Shown here: piece after piece, positions 36,247 through 44,984 of the stretch
How positions within the stretch are numbered: position 1 is the stretch's first letter
Layout of the letters: the number at the start of each line of letters is the position of its first letter
Origin: Flavobacterium gelidilacus DSM 15343
GTDB lineage: Bacteria > Bacteroidota > Bacteroidia > Flavobacteriales > Flavobacteriaceae
Assembly: GCF_000422685.1 (NCBI RefSeq)
Contig: NZ_KE383904.1
Coordinates: forward strand, 134,257-198,256
Reading direction: 5' to 3'
Length of the DNA: 64,000 nucleotides
The notes under the pieces: generated by a model
Databases searched by the model: none
What the model was told of the DNA's origin: nothing
What the model saw: only the letters and a program-made list of their open reading frames with translations
Translations under genes and position numbers: made by a program

Positions 36247-37320
36247 CTATCTACTAAAAATATCTAAATCGACTTTTAAAGAAAAAATATTGGAATATAA
36301 CGCTACACTTTGATCTCCTAAATCTGTAAGTGCATAATCTACTTGAATGCCTTTATATTTAAAGCCTAATCCAATATTAGGTTGAAAACTTAGTTTTTTA
36401 GAATCATCAATTTGAGTAATTTGTTGAAAATTTCCAACACCAGCTCTTAAGAATACTAAATCGGTATAACCCCATTCAAACCCTAAAGCAGGATCAATAC
36501 TTACCGCTTTTGTTGAAATTATATCATTAGTTTGTGCAAATTGCATGTTTAAATTTCCAGCGGCTAAAAGACTCATTTCGTTGTGAAATTCAAACTTTTT
36601 AGAAAGTCCCAATTGAGCTTTTGGCAGTGTAATTTCACTTGTTTCAGGTAAATCTTGATTTTCACCAGGAACAGCATCTTTAATTTTTTGATACTCTTCT
36701 TCGTTTATTGTCCAAGTATTGTAAGTGGTTGTAATATCTCTTAACATTAATCCAACTTTCCATTCGTTATCGCTTTCATACTGAAGTCCAAAATCAAAAC
36801 CAAACCCCCAAGAATTCGCAAAATCTCCAATTATTCTTCGCACAACTTTTGCATTTACACCATAATTAAAACCTTCAAGAGGTAAAGCTCTTGCGTAAGA
36901 AACCGTTAGAGCATAATCAGCTGTTGAGAAAAGAGAAATTCTATTGTAATCAATGTTTCCTTGGCTATCAATTAATTGTGTCGTATTTAAAATATCATCT
37001 ACACCAAAGCGAATTAGTGAAATACCAAAAGCACTTCTATCATCAATTGGCATTCCAAAAGCGGCATAATCATATTGAGCTATATTAGCAAAATAACTTG
37101 CATGCATTAAAGAAACTTGTCTATCTTCTAGTTTTAATAAACCAGCAGGATTCCAATACCCAGAATTTACATCACCAGTGCTTGCAACAACGGCATTACT
37201 CATTCCCAATGCAGCTGCATCAACACCTATGCTTAAAAATTCATTAGAATATTTTCGCACAGCTTGACTCCATACCAATACAGGAAGTAATATTAGGATA
37301 ATTACAACTAACTTTTTCAA
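36247..37320 (-). CDS. PorV/PorQ-family outer membrane protein
   Basis: A 357-residue protein with a signal peptide (cleavage near Ser-Gln19) and a beta-barrel. The opening of the mature part, FLSIGVDAAALGMSNAVVAS followed by SGYWNPAGLL, is the signature of the PorV/PorQ family of FadL-like barrels. PorV and PorQ belong to or assist the type IX secretion system, but many paralogues have unknown cargo, so a direct type IX role is not proven. The end of the protein (VDYALTDLG, FSLKVDLDIF) supplies the last strands. It may be transcribed with the DUF4105 gene 53 bases downstream. Confidence 0.85.
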   Translation of the reverse strand: MKKLVVIILILLPVLVWSQAVRKYSNEFLSIGVDAAALGMSNAVVASTGDVNSGYWNPAGLLKLEDRQVSLMHASYFANIAQYDYAAFGMPIDDRSAFGISLIRFGVDDILNTTQLIDSQGNIDYNRISLFSTADYALTVSYARALPLEGFNYGVNAKVVRRIIGDFANSWGFGFDFGLQYESDNEWKVGLMLRDITTTYNTWTINEEEYQKIKDAVPGENQDLPETSEITLPKAQLGLSKKFEFHNEMSLLAAGNLNMQFAQTNDIISTKAVSIDPALGFEWGYTDLVFLRAGVGNFQQITQIDDSKKLSFQPNIGLGFKYKGIQVDYALTDLGDQSVALYSNIFSLKVDLDIFSR

Positions 37321-37393
37321 TGCAATTGTTTTTTTTACAAATATCGAACAAAATTCTTAATTACTAAACTCTAAAAGTATTAACTTATTGTAT

Positions 37394-37401
37394 TACATTT
37401 G
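37394..37401 (+). promoter_or_regulatory. -7 box ahead of pssA
   Basis: TACATTTG fits TAnnTTTG and lies 22 bases before the pssA ATG. No TTG is found at the expected distance upstream. Confidence 0.4.
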
Positions 37402-37423
37402 CTATAAATTCTGAGTAACAATT

Positions 37424-38170
37424 ATGGAAATTAAAAAGCACATACCAAATTTTATAACTTTATTAAACTTATCCAGTGGATTATTAGCAATAATTGCCAT
37501 TTTTAAAGGCTATTATGATGAAGCCTTTTTATTCGTTTGTTTAGGGATTTTCTTTGATTTTTGGGATGGATTTTTAGCAAGAAAATTCAATGTATCAGGG
37601 GAATTAGGCTTGCAACTGGATTCATTAGCTGATATGGTAACTAGTGGAGTGGTGCCAGGTTTAATAATGTTTAGACTGATTGAAACGATTCAAAACACAC
37701 AAACTCAATACAATGTAACAGAAGAGACCTTTTATATGGGTATAGTTCCTTATTTCGGATTCCTAATAACCATTGCTTCTGCTTATAGATTGGCAAAATT
37801 TAATATAGATAAGCGTCAAATTGATTCTTTTATTGGATTGCCAACTCCAGCCAACGCACTATTTATTATGAGTGTTCCAATGATACAATACTATGGCGAA
37901 TATGAATGGCTTTTTCATTTACTAAATAATCCTTTTGTATTGATGTTTTTAACTTTATTAAGTGCTTATTTTTTAAATGCAAATATTCCTTTATTTTCAC
38001 TTAAGTTAAAATCTTTTGCATGGAAAGACGCTAAATTGCAATACCTATTTATGGCATTTGCTGTAGTATTATTTTTATTACTTGATTTTATTGCTATTCC
38101 TATTATAGTATTGTCATATATATTATTATCTGTATTAATCAATTCAACATCAAGACCAGCAATTGGCTAA
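37424..38170 (+). CDS. pssA: CDP-diacylglycerol-serine O-phosphatidyltransferase
   Basis: A 248-residue polytopic enzyme that makes phosphatidylserine from CDP-diacylglycerol and serine, the precursor of phosphatidylethanolamine. The CDP-alcohol phosphotransferase signature is complete: Asp45, Asp48-Gly49, Ala52-Arg53, Gly62, Asp66 and Asp70. About seven membrane segments are visible, and the N-terminus (HIPNFITLLNLSSGL) is the usual one. Length is normal for the short Bacteroidetes form. Its stop overlaps the TTG start of the lysozyme gene, suggesting one transcript. Confidence 0.93.
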   Translation: MEIKKHIPNFITLLNLSSGLLAIIAIFKGYYDEAFLFVCLGIFFDFWDGFLARKFNVSGELGLQLDSLADMVTSGVVPGLIMFRLIETIQNTQTQYNVTEETFYMGIVPYFGFLITIASAYRLAKFNIDKRQIDSFIGLPTPANALFIMSVPMIQYYGEYEWLFHLLNNPFVLMFLTLLSAYFLNANIPLFSLKLKSFAWKDAKLQYLFMAFAVVLFLLLDFIAIPIIVLSYILLSVLINSTSRPAIG

Positions 38171-39008
38171 GAAGAAAACTACAAGTAAACGAACTCAAAA
38201 AAAGAAACAAACATCACTAACTAAATTAGTGGTGTTTTCTGTTTTAGCCTTATTGTTTGTAATGCTTTCCGTAGTTGTTTATCAATATAGAGATGGAGTT
38301 TTGTATTATTTAGGCTATAAATCTAAACATTCAAATACATTATCTACCAAAGAACGAGAGCTACATGACATTCGGATTTATGAAGTTTTGACCACTTATA
38401 AAGAAAAGACTATTGGAATTGATGTTTCTCAATATCAAGGGGAAGTTGATTGGTCAGAAATAAAGAAAGTAGATGGTAGTTTCGTAGTTGATTTTGTAAT
38501 TGTTCGTTCTACTGCAGGAAAAGATAAAGTAGATGAAAAGTTTGCCCATAATTGGGAAAAAACGAAAGGGAAATACATTCGCGGTGCTTATCATTATTAC
38601 CGTCCAAATGAAAATTCGTTACTTCAGGCTGAAAATTTCATCAAAACTGTAAAATTAACCAAAGGAGATCTACCACCTATTTTAGATATTGAAAAACTGC
38701 CAAAAACACAATCTATTGATAGTTTAAAAGTAGGTTTAAAACGTTGGTTGACTAAAATTGAAAAGCATTACAAAGTTAAACCGATAATTTATTCAGGAGA
38801 AAGTTATTATAATGATTTTTTGAAAGAAGAATTCTCTGAATATCCTTTTTGGATAGCTAATTATAATTTTTGGAGAAAAGAAATGGATAACGATTGGCTT
38901 TTATGGCAATTTACCGAAAAAGCGCAAGTCAATGGCATAAAAGGTTTAGTTGATGTAAACGTTTATGATGGTTTGAAAATTGAGTTGATGGAGAAATGTT
39001 TGAAGTAA
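38163..39008 (+). CDS. glycoside hydrolase family 25 (lysozyme-like), membrane-anchored
   Basis: A 281-residue protein with a basic N-terminus, one transmembrane helix (about 21-42) and a GH25 domain from about 85. IGIDVSQYQGEVDW carries the first catalytic-site Asp, LPPILDIEKL the Asp-Glu pair, and FWIANYN, LLWQFTEKA and VDVNVYDG complete the family pattern. It should cleave peptidoglycan between MurNAc and GlcNAc from the periplasmic side of the inner membrane. The start is a TTG overlapping the pssA stop; the first ATG downstream would lose the basic N-terminus and part of the helix. Confidence 0.9.
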   Translation: MAKKKTTSKRTQKKKQTSLTKLVVFSVLALLFVMLSVVVYQYRDGVLYYLGYKSKHSNTLSTKERELHDIRIYEVLTTYKEKTIGIDVSQYQGEVDWSEIKKVDGSFVVDFVIVRSTAGKDKVDEKFAHNWEKTKGKYIRGAYHYYRPNENSLLQAENFIKTVKLTKGDLPPILDIEKLPKTQSIDSLKVGLKRWLTKIEKHYKVKPIIYSGESYYNDFLKEEFSEYPFWIANYNFWRKEMDNDWLLWQFTEKAQVNGIKGLVDVNVYDGLKIELMEKCLK

Positions 39009-39016
39009 GTTTTTTG

Positions 39017-39076
39017 GAACACAGATTTACTTCGTCAGTTCGCACTTTCAGGCTCGGGTAAGAAATTACAGAAATT
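39017..39076 (+). repeat. 60-bp dispersed repeat, copy 2
   Basis: Inverted partner of 35021-35080, 56 of 60 matching, with a 42-base identical core at 39018-39059. It starts 9 bases after the lysozyme stop. The two copies bracket a 3.9-kb block containing DUF4105, the PorV/PorQ-like gene, pssA and the lysozyme. Confidence 0.85.
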
Positions 39077-39119
39077 TAAAAAATAAAGTGTAACGTTAAA
39101 AACTTTAAAATAACATATT

Positions 39120-39164
39120 ACTGAACACTGAACACTGAACACTGAACACCGAACACTGAACACT
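39120..39164. repeat. 7-bp tandem repeat (ACTGAAC) x 6
   Basis: About six copies of ACTGAAC, one with a T-to-C change, run up to the end of lptB between two convergent genes. The same unit appears at 40015-40069. Confidence 0.88.
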
Positions 39165-39167
39165 TCT

Positions 39168-39908
39168 TTAAAACTCCAGCTTCTTCTTACGCAATTCAAA
39201 ATTCTGTCCTAGATAAACCCTTCTTACCATTTCATCTTCCACTAATTCTTCTGGCATTCCAGCTTTTAAAATCCCACCTTCAAACATTAAGTAGGTTTTG
39301 TCTGTAATGGCTAAAGTCTCTTGAACGTTGTGATCTGTGATTAAGATTCCAATATTCTTATTTTTCAATTGAGCTACAATTCTCTGAATATCTTCAACTG
39401 CTACAGGATCAACTCCAGCAAAAGGTTCGTCTAATAAAATAAATTTTGGGTCAGTAGCTAAACATCTCGCAATTTCAGTACGACGTCGTTCTCCACCAGA
39501 AAGTAAGTCTCCACGATTGGTTCTAATGTGTTCCAAAGAAAATTCTGAAATTAATTCTTCCATTTTCGCAACTTGCTCTTCCTTGGTTTTGTTAGTCAGT
39601 TGAAGAACACTTAGAATATTATCTTCAATACTTAATTTTCTAAAAACAGAAGCTTCTTGAGCCAAATAACCAATTCCGTTTTGTGCACGTTTGTACATAG
39701 GAAAATCAGTAATATCCATATCGTCTAGGTAGATATGACCACTATTTGGTTTCACTAAACCTACAATCATGTAGAAAGAAGTCGTTTTTCCAGCACCATT
39801 TGGACCTAAAAGTCCTACAATTTCACCTTGATTTACTTCTACAGAAATACCTTTTACAACACTTCTTTTCTTATAGGTTTTTACTAAATTTTCTGCTCTT
39901 AATTTCAT
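39168..39908 (-). CDS. lptB: lipopolysaccharide export ABC transporter ATPase
   Basis: A 246-residue stand-alone ABC ATPase. Walker A GPNGAGKT spans residues 35-42, the signature [14 protein letters not shown] is the LptB form, Walker [13 protein letters not shown] and the H-loop ITDHNVQET follow, and the end is the LptB-typical [13 protein letters not shown]. It powers transport of LPS from the inner to the outer membrane with LptFGC, which are not in the window. The ATG has an A-rich leader; the gap upstream has short repeats (GTTGCTGAG twice near 39919-39952). Confidence 0.95.
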   Translation of the reverse strand: MKLRAENLVKTYKKRSVVKGISVEVNQGEIVGLLGPNGAGKTTSFYMIVGLVKPNSGHIYLDDMDITDFPMYKRAQNGIGYLAQEASVFRKLSIEDNILSVLQLTNKTKEEQVAKMEELISEFSLEHIRTNRGDLLSGGERRRTEIARCLATDPKFILLDEPFAGVDPVAVEDIQRIVAQLKNKNIGILITDHNVQETLAITDKTYLMFEGGILKAGMPEELVEDEMVRRVYLGQNFELRKKKLEF

Positions 39909-40014
39909 GTTTCTTATGGTTGCTGAGTAACTAAGTTACAAAGTTGCTGAGATTTGTTTACAAATAAACAAATAAACAATTTAACAGTTAAACGAATTAA
40001 CAATTTTTTATTTT

Positions 40015-40069
40015 ACACTGAACACTGAACACTGAACACTGAACACTGAACACTGTCTACTGAACACTG
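40015..40069. repeat. 7-bp tandem repeat (ACTGAAC) x 5 with a degenerate extension
   Basis: Five ACTGAAC units followed by CACTGTCTACTGAACACTGT. The repeat reaches into the last codons of the AhpD-like gene, so its C-terminal residues SVQ and stop codon are made of repeat sequence. Confidence 0.85.
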
Positions 40070-40407
40070 TCTTCAAGTGCTTCCCAGAATTCATAAGCTC
40101 TTCTTAGGTGTGGGATTACGATTGTTCCACCAACAAGAGTTGCGATTCCCATGGCTTCCATCATTTCTTCTTTCGTAATTCCGTTTTTGTGAGCTGTTTC
40201 TAAATGGTATTTGATGCAGTCATCACAACGTAAAACAGCTGATGCTACTAAGCCTAAAAGCTCTTTAGTTTTAACATCTAAAGCTCCTTCTGCATATGCA
40301 TTAGTGTCTAGATTGAAAATTCGTTTTACAATTTTATTATTATCCGCTAATAATTTTTCATTCATTTTTGAACGGTAATCATTAAATTCTTCTACTACAT
40401 TTGCCAT
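40057..40407 (-). CDS. carboxymuconolactone decarboxylase/AhpD-family protein
   Basis: A 116-residue all-helical protein. The AhpD-like active site is Cys61-Asp-Asp-Cys64 followed by His68 (CDDCIKYH), and the remainder ITKEEMMEAMGIATLVGG matches the family. It probably has thiol peroxidase or disulfide-linked antioxidant activity; true decarboxylation is unlikely given the CxxC. It lies 3 bases downstream of tatC and is probably cotranscribed with kdsD and tatC. Its last residues come from an intergenic 7-bp repeat, so the C-terminus may vary between strains. Confidence 0.88.
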   Translation of the reverse strand: MANVVEEFNDYRSKMNEKLLADNNKIVKRIFNLDTNAYAEGALDVKTKELLGLVASAVLRCDDCIKYHLETAHKNGITKEEMMEAMGIATLVGGTIVIPHLRRAYEFWEALEDSVQ

Positions 40408-40410
40408 TTT

Positions 40411-41226
40411 TTATTTTTCTTTAAGTTGATTTTTTACTACAACACCACTAATTAGAATGCTAATTTCATACAATAACATAATAGGTATTGCTACAATTAT
40501 TTGACTGATAATATCTGGAGGTGTAATAATTGCAGAAAGGACTAGTACTATAATTAAGGTGTATTTTCTATATTGTCTAAGGGAACTTGGCGTAACTAAG
40601 CCTAGTTTAGTTAAAAAGTAGATTAAAATTGGTAATTCGAAAATCAATCCACAAGCTAAAACCGACGTTTTTATCATTCCCGTATAAGATTCTAAGTTGA
40701 ATTCATTCACGATTTCTGGACTAGCCGAAAAGGAACCAAAGAAATAAACTGATAAGGGTGTTATGATAAAGTATCCAAACAATATCCCTAAAAAGAATAA
40801 AAAGGAAGATACAACAATAAAAAGCACCGCGTATTTTTTCTCTTTGTCATAAAGTGCTGGACTAATAAACTTCCAAATCTCCCATAATATGAATGGAAAA
40901 CCTACTATGAATCCGACAGTAATACAAGTCCAAATCATAAAAGAAACTTGTCCACCCATATCAGTATTCTGAATGATAAAAGGCATTTCAGCATTACAAA
41001 TTTGTGCGTCTTGAAAACCAAAGTAAGTTGATATTTTACAGAAAAATTGATACGTAATGAATTTTGGATTTTTTGGACCAAATAAGATATCACTATAAAT
41101 ATAATCGATAAAAAAGTAGGAAGCACTTGCAAATGCTAAAATAGCAATAGTACTTCTAATCAATAACCATCTTAATTCTTCAAGATGATCTAAAAATGAC
41201 ATTTCTGCTATATTCTTCTTTGCCAT
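40411..41226 (-). CDS. tatC: Sec-independent protein translocase subunit TatC
   Basis: A 271-residue inner membrane protein with six transmembrane segments. The N-terminal MSFLDHLEELRW includes the glutamate that contacts the twin-arginine signal, and the later FILWEIWKFISPALYDKEKK, FGYFIITPLSVYFF and IITPPDIISQII are conserved in TatC. It is the receptor for folded Tat substrates. TatA/B is not in the window. The start overlaps the stop of kdsD by 1 base, so the two are likely coupled. Confidence 0.96.
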   Translation of the reverse strand: MAKKNIAEMSFLDHLEELRWLLIRSTIAILAFASASYFFIDYIYSDILFGPKNPKFITYQFFCKISTYFGFQDAQICNAEMPFIIQNTDMGGQVSFMIWTCITVGFIVGFPFILWEIWKFISPALYDKEKKYAVLFIVVSSFLFFLGILFGYFIITPLSVYFFGSFSASPEIVNEFNLESYTGMIKTSVLACGLIFELPILIYFLTKLGLVTPSSLRQYRKYTLIIVLVLSAIITPPDIISQIIVAIPIMLLYEISILISGVVVKNQLKEK

Positions 41227-42191
41227 TATACAATTCCTTCTTTAAGAATATCGTGTAAATGAATAATGCCTTTATATTCTCCTTCATCAATTACAACTAA
41301 TTGCGTAATGGCATTGTTTTCCAAAACATTTAAAGCTTCACTAACTAAAATTGAAGTAGAAATATTTTTAGGGCTTTTAGTCATTATATCTTTAGCAGTT
41401 AAATCCGCAAACGTATCTCTATCGTTTAACATTCTACGAATATCACCATCTGTTATTATTCCGATAACTTTGTTGTTTTCTATAACTGCAGTAACCCCTA
41501 AACGTTTTTCAGAAATCTCCATGATTACTTTTTTTATTGAAGCCTCAGGATTAACTTGTGGCGCATGTGTTGTATCCAACATATCCTTTACACGAAGTAA
41601 TAATTTTTTACCTAAAGCTCCTCCAGGATGATAAATGGCAAAATCTTCACTTTTAAAGTTCCTCATTTCCATTAAACAAACGGCTAAGGCATCACCTAAA
41701 ACCAATTGTGCCGTTGTTGAATTTGTTGGTGCTAAATTATTTGGATCAGATTCAGCGTCAACATGAGCATGCAAAACATGATGTGATTCTTTGCCTAAAA
41801 ACGAATTTAAATCAGCAGTCATACCTATTAAAGTATTGCCAAAACGTTTTAATAAAGGAACTAAAACTTTTATTTCTGGACTATTTCCACTTTTAGAAAT
41901 ACAAATTACAATGTCCTCATTTAGTAACATTCCCAAATCACCATGTACAGCTTCAGAAGCATGTAAAAACATAGAAGGTGTTCCGGTTGAGTTTAAAGTT
42001 GCTACGATTTTTTGAGCAATAATAGCGCTTTTGCCAATTCCTGTAACAACAACTCTTCCTTTGCATACAAATATTTTTTCTACACTTTCAGCAAAATCAG
42101 TTGTTAAATAATCTGCAAGTTTTGCAATGCTTTCACTTTCAGATAGTATTGTTTTTTTTGCATTTAATAGAATGTTTTCAGTAGTGTTCAA
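41226..42191 (-). CDS. kdsD: KpsF/GutQ-family sugar-phosphate isomerase (arabinose-5-phosphate isomerase)
   Basis: A 321-residue protein. Residues 35-175 form the SIS domain (VVTGIGKSAIIAQKIVATL, HASEAVHGDLGML, ISKSGNSPEI), and two CBS domains follow at about 205-320 (GVTAVIENNKVIGIITDGD, NAITQLVVID). It converts ribulose-5-phosphate to arabinose-5-phosphate, the first step to KDO for lipid A-core or capsule. It heads the kdsD-tatC-AhpD operon on the - strand and diverges from recQ. Confidence 0.93.
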   Translation of the reverse strand: MNTTENILLNAKKTILSESESIAKLADYLTTDFAESVEKIFVCKGRVVVTGIGKSAIIAQKIVATLNSTGTPSMFLHASEAVHGDLGMLLNEDIVICISKSGNSPEIKVLVPLLKRFGNTLIGMTADLNSFLGKESHHVLHAHVDAESDPNNLAPTNSTTAQLVLGDALAVCLMEMRNFKSEDFAIYHPGGALGKKLLLRVKDMLDTTHAPQVNPEASIKKVIMEISEKRLGVTAVIENNKVIGIITDGDIRRMLNDRDTFADLTAKDIMTKSPKNISTSILVSEALNVLENNAITQLVVIDEGEYKGIIHLHDILKEGIV

Positions 42192-42310
42192 AATTTATTT
42201 TTATTTTATTTTGGTTTTTTAAAGAAAGTTGTATATTTATAGATGCAAATTTAGGTAAAATCATCTTAAAACATAATATTTAGGTAGAGATATATTTCTA
42301 ATAAAATTAA

Positions 42311-44542
42311 ATGATTACCTTCAAAGAATTAAATGCACCAAAAAGAATGAAATCTAGCGAAATAGACATACATAAAGAATTAAAAAAGTATTTTGGATTT
42401 AACCAATTTAAAGGTCTACAAGAAGGTGTTGTAAAAAGTATTATAACTGGAAACAACACATTTGTAATTATGCCAACTGGTGGAGGAAAATCGTTGTGTT
42501 ATCAACTTCCTGCATTAGTTTTGGGTGGAACAGCTATTGTTGTTTCCCCTTTAATTGCTCTAATGAAGAACCAAGTAGATGCCATGCGAAGCATAAGTTC
42601 AGAATATGGAATTGCCCATGTTTTAAACTCTTCACTGACTAAAACGGAAATAAATCAGGTTAAAGCAGATATCAGATCAGGTGTCACAAAATTATTATAT
42701 GTAGCACCAGAATCATTAGCTAAAGAAGACTATATTAATTTTTTTAATGAAGTGCCTGTGTCGTTTGTCGCAATTGATGAAGCACATTGTATTTCAGAAT
42801 GGGGTCACGACTTTAGACCAGAATATAGAAATTTAAGAAACATTATAAGGTTGCTTGGAGATATTCCAATTATTGGATTAACTGCAACCGCTACTCCAAA
42901 AGTGCAAGAAGACATCCTAAAAAACTTAGAAATGTCTAACGCCAATACTTTTAAAGCTTCATTTAATAGACCAAACCTATACTATGAAATCCGTACAAAA
43001 ACTAAAAATGTTGAATCAGATATTATTAGATTTATAAAACAGCACAAAGGAAAATCGGGTGTTATTTATTGTTTAAGTCGTAAAAAAGTTGAAGAAATAG
43101 CACAAGTACTTCAGGTAAACGGAATTTCTGCGGTTCCTTATCACGCAGGATTAGATGCTAAAACAAGAGCCAGACATCAAGATATGTTCTTAATGGAAGA
43201 TGTTGATGTCGTTGTAGCAACAATCGCATTTGGAATGGGAATTGACAAACCAGATGTTCGATTTGTAATTCATCATGATATTCCAAAATCATTAGAAAGT
43301 TATTATCAAGAAACGGGTCGTGCTGGTCGTGATGGAGGAGAAGGACATTGTTTAGCTTACTACTCATACAAAGATGTTGAGAAATTGGAGAAATTCATGT
43401 CAGGAAAACCAGTTGCTGAACAAGAAGTTGGTTTTTCTTTGTTGCAAGAAGTTGTGGCTTATGCTGAAACTTCAATGAGTCGTAGAAAATTTTTACTGCA
43501 TTATTTTGGAGAAGAATTTGACGATGTAAATGGAGATGGAGCAGACATGGATGATAATGTTCGCAATCCCAAGAAAAAAGTTGAAGCCCAAGATCAAGTC
43601 GTGATTTTGCTAAATATGGTGAGAGATACTAAGCAAATATTTAAATCAAAAGAATTGATTTTTGCTTTAGTTGGAAAAGTAAACGCTATTATTAAAGCCC
43701 AAAAAATAGATGTTCAGCCTTACTTCGGAAAAGGAAGTGCTTTTGAAGAAAGATATTGGATGGCTTTAATTCGTCAGGTTTTAGTAGATGGGCTATTAGG
43801 AAAAGATATTGAAAGTTATGGTGTTCTAAAAACAACAGCCAAAGGAGAAGCTTATTTAAAAAACCCAACTTCATTTATGATGTCAGAAGACCATGAATAT
43901 AATGAAGTAGAAGATGATGCAATTGTAACAGCATCTAAATCAACAGGAATTGCTGATGAAGTATTAATGGCAATGTTGAAAGATTTACGTAAAAAAGAAG
44001 CTAAAAAATTAAGTGTACCACCATTCGTGATTTTTCAAGATCCGTCTTTAGAAGATATGGCTTTAAAATACCCTATTTCTATAGTAGAACTTAGTAATAT
44101 TCACGGAGTTGGAGAAGGAAAAGCCAAAAAATACGGACCTCCTTTTGTAGCCTTAATTAACAGATATGTTGATGAAAATGATATAACTCGTCCAGATGAT
44201 TTGGTAGTTAAATCTACAGGAGCAAATTCAGGATTAAAACTTTATGTTATTCAGAATGTAGATAGAAAATTAGCGTTGGATGATATTGCGAAAGCCAAAG
44301 GTTTATCGATGGATGATTTGTTAAAAGAAATGGAACAAATCGTTTATTCTGGAACGAAATTAAATATAAAATATTGGGTTGATGATATATTAGATGATGA
44401 ACAACAAGAAGAAATTCATGATTATTTTATGGAATCTGAATCTGATAAAATAGATGCTGCACTAAAAGAATTTGACGGTGATTATGATACTGAAGAGTTA
44501 CGCTTAATGCGAATTAAGTTTATTAGTGAAGTAGCGAATTAG
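42311..44542 (+). CDS. recQ: ATP-dependent DNA helicase RecQ
   Basis: A 743-residue superfamily 2 helicase: Walker A PTGGGKSLCYQLP near residue 56, DEAHCISEWGHDFRPEY, LTATATPKVQ, and motif VI QETGRAGRDGG. A RecQ C-terminal region follows and an HRDC domain lies near 570-640 (LSVPPFVIFQDPSLEDMA). About 100 extra residues at the end are acidic and common in Bacteroidetes RecQ. It unwinds 3'-5' in recombination and repair. The ATG at 42311 is used; ATG 42347 would give the more conserved start MKSSEIDIHKEL and is a fair alternative. Confidence 0.95.
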   Translation: MITFKELNAPKRMKSSEIDIHKELKKYFGFNQFKGLQEGVVKSIITGNNTFVIMPTGGGKSLCYQLPALVLGGTAIVVSPLIALMKNQVDAMRSISSEYGIAHVLNSSLTKTEINQVKADIRSGVTKLLYVAPESLAKEDYINFFNEVPVSFVAIDEAHCISEWGHDFRPEYRNLRNIIRLLGDIPIIGLTATATPKVQEDILKNLEMSNANTFKASFNRPNLYYEIRTKTKNVESDIIRFIKQHKGKSGVIYCLSRKKVEEIAQVLQVNGISAVPYHAGLDAKTRARHQDMFLMEDVDVVVATIAFGMGIDKPDVRFVIHHDIPKSLESYYQETGRAGRDGGEGHCLAYYSYKDVEKLEKFMSGKPVAEQEVGFSLLQEVVAYAETSMSRRKFLLHYFGEEFDDVNGDGADMDDNVRNPKKKVEAQDQVVILLNMVRDTKQIFKSKELIFALVGKVNAIIKAQKIDVQPYFGKGSAFEERYWMALIRQVLVDGLLGKDIESYGVLKTTAKGEAYLKNPTSFMMSEDHEYNEVEDDAIVTASKSTGIADEVLMAMLKDLRKKEAKKLSVPPFVIFQDPSLEDMALKYPISIVELSNIHGVGEGKAKKYGPPFVALINRYVDENDITRPDDLVVKSTGANSGLKLYVIQNVDRKLALDDIAKAKGLSMDDLLKEMEQIVYSGTKLNIKYWVDDILDDEQQEEIHDYFMESESDKIDAALKEFDGDYDTEELRLMRIKFISEVAN

Positions 44543-44562
44543 AAGTTGAAATTCCAATATTT

Positions 44563-44613
44563 TAAATTCCAAATTCCTAACTATAGTAGTTGGAATTTGG
44601 AATTTATTTTTTT
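44563..44613. terminator. bidirectional terminator between recQ and the 78-residue gene
   Basis: TAAATTCCAAATTCC at 44563-44577 pairs perfectly over 15 bp with 44592-44606 around a 14-base loop. A T run follows on the + strand (44607-44613). It can serve recQ and, less strongly, the converging - strand gene. Confidence 0.85.
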
Positions 44614-44619
44614 AGAATT

Positions 44620-44856
44620 TTATTCAAAAACTTCTCCACGATGAGGTTTCAAAGCATCGCGAACCATTATCATATCTTTTTCTTCTACAACCATAAAAGC
44701 AATAGCGTACATTTCGTTTAGAACTTCAAAACCAGTGATGTTTAATTCAAGTTTTTCTGCTTCTATGAATTCTTTTAAATGAATTTCGTGATGTTCAGCT
44801 GTTTTGGCAGCAACTTCTCCTCTAAAATCCCAAATTAGTTTTATTTTTCTCGACAT
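44620..44856 (-). CDS. conserved small protein of unknown function
   Basis: A 78-residue protein starting MSRKIKLIWDFRGEVAAKTA, with EHHEIHLKEFIEA and EVLNEMYAIAFMVVEE. I recognise it only as a small conserved Bacteroidetes type; the fold looks alpha/beta and cytoplasmic, and no active-site motif stands out. The reading frame extends up to 44895, but a -7 box at 44872-44879 places transcription start after that codon, so ATG 44856 is the likely start. It converges with recQ across a shared terminator. Confidence 0.75.
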   Translation of the reverse strand: MSRKIKLIWDFRGEVAAKTAEHHEIHLKEFIEAEKLELNITGFEVLNEMYAIAFMVVEEKDMIMVRDALKPHRGEVFE

Positions 44857-44871
44857 AATTTTTATAAAAAA

Positions 44872-44879
44872 CAAAGTTA
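44872..44879 (-). promoter_or_regulatory. -7 box that decides the start of the 78-residue gene
   Basis: On the - strand this reads TAACTTTG, matching TAnnTTTG. Transcription would begin near 44865, between the ATG codons at 44895 and 44856, and so favours the downstream one. Confidence 0.5.
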
Positions 44880-44957
44880 CAACTTCAAAAAACATTTCTT
44901 TGCTTTTGCAAAAAATAAAAAATGTTCTAATTTTCTTAATTGATATTATATATTCAT

Positions 44958-44965
44958 TATTTTTG
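44958..44965 (+). promoter_or_regulatory. -7 box ahead of the poly-serine lipoprotein
   Basis: TATTTTTG matches the -7 consensus 19 bases before ATG 44985; a TTG at 44940-44942 lies 15 bases upstream, slightly short of the usual spacing. Confidence 0.45.
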
Positions 44966-44984
44966 ATCTCAAATTTAAAAAAAA

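Noticed and set aside
35021..39076. The inverted 60-bp repeats as ends of a transposon
   Set aside because: The block between them holds pssA, a GH25 lysozyme, a PorV/PorQ-like gene and DUF4105, no transposase or integrase, and no target-site duplication was recognisable.
39120..40069. ACTGAAC tandem repeats as a CRISPR array
   Set aside because: Units are 7 bases with no spacers, and there are no cas genes in the window.
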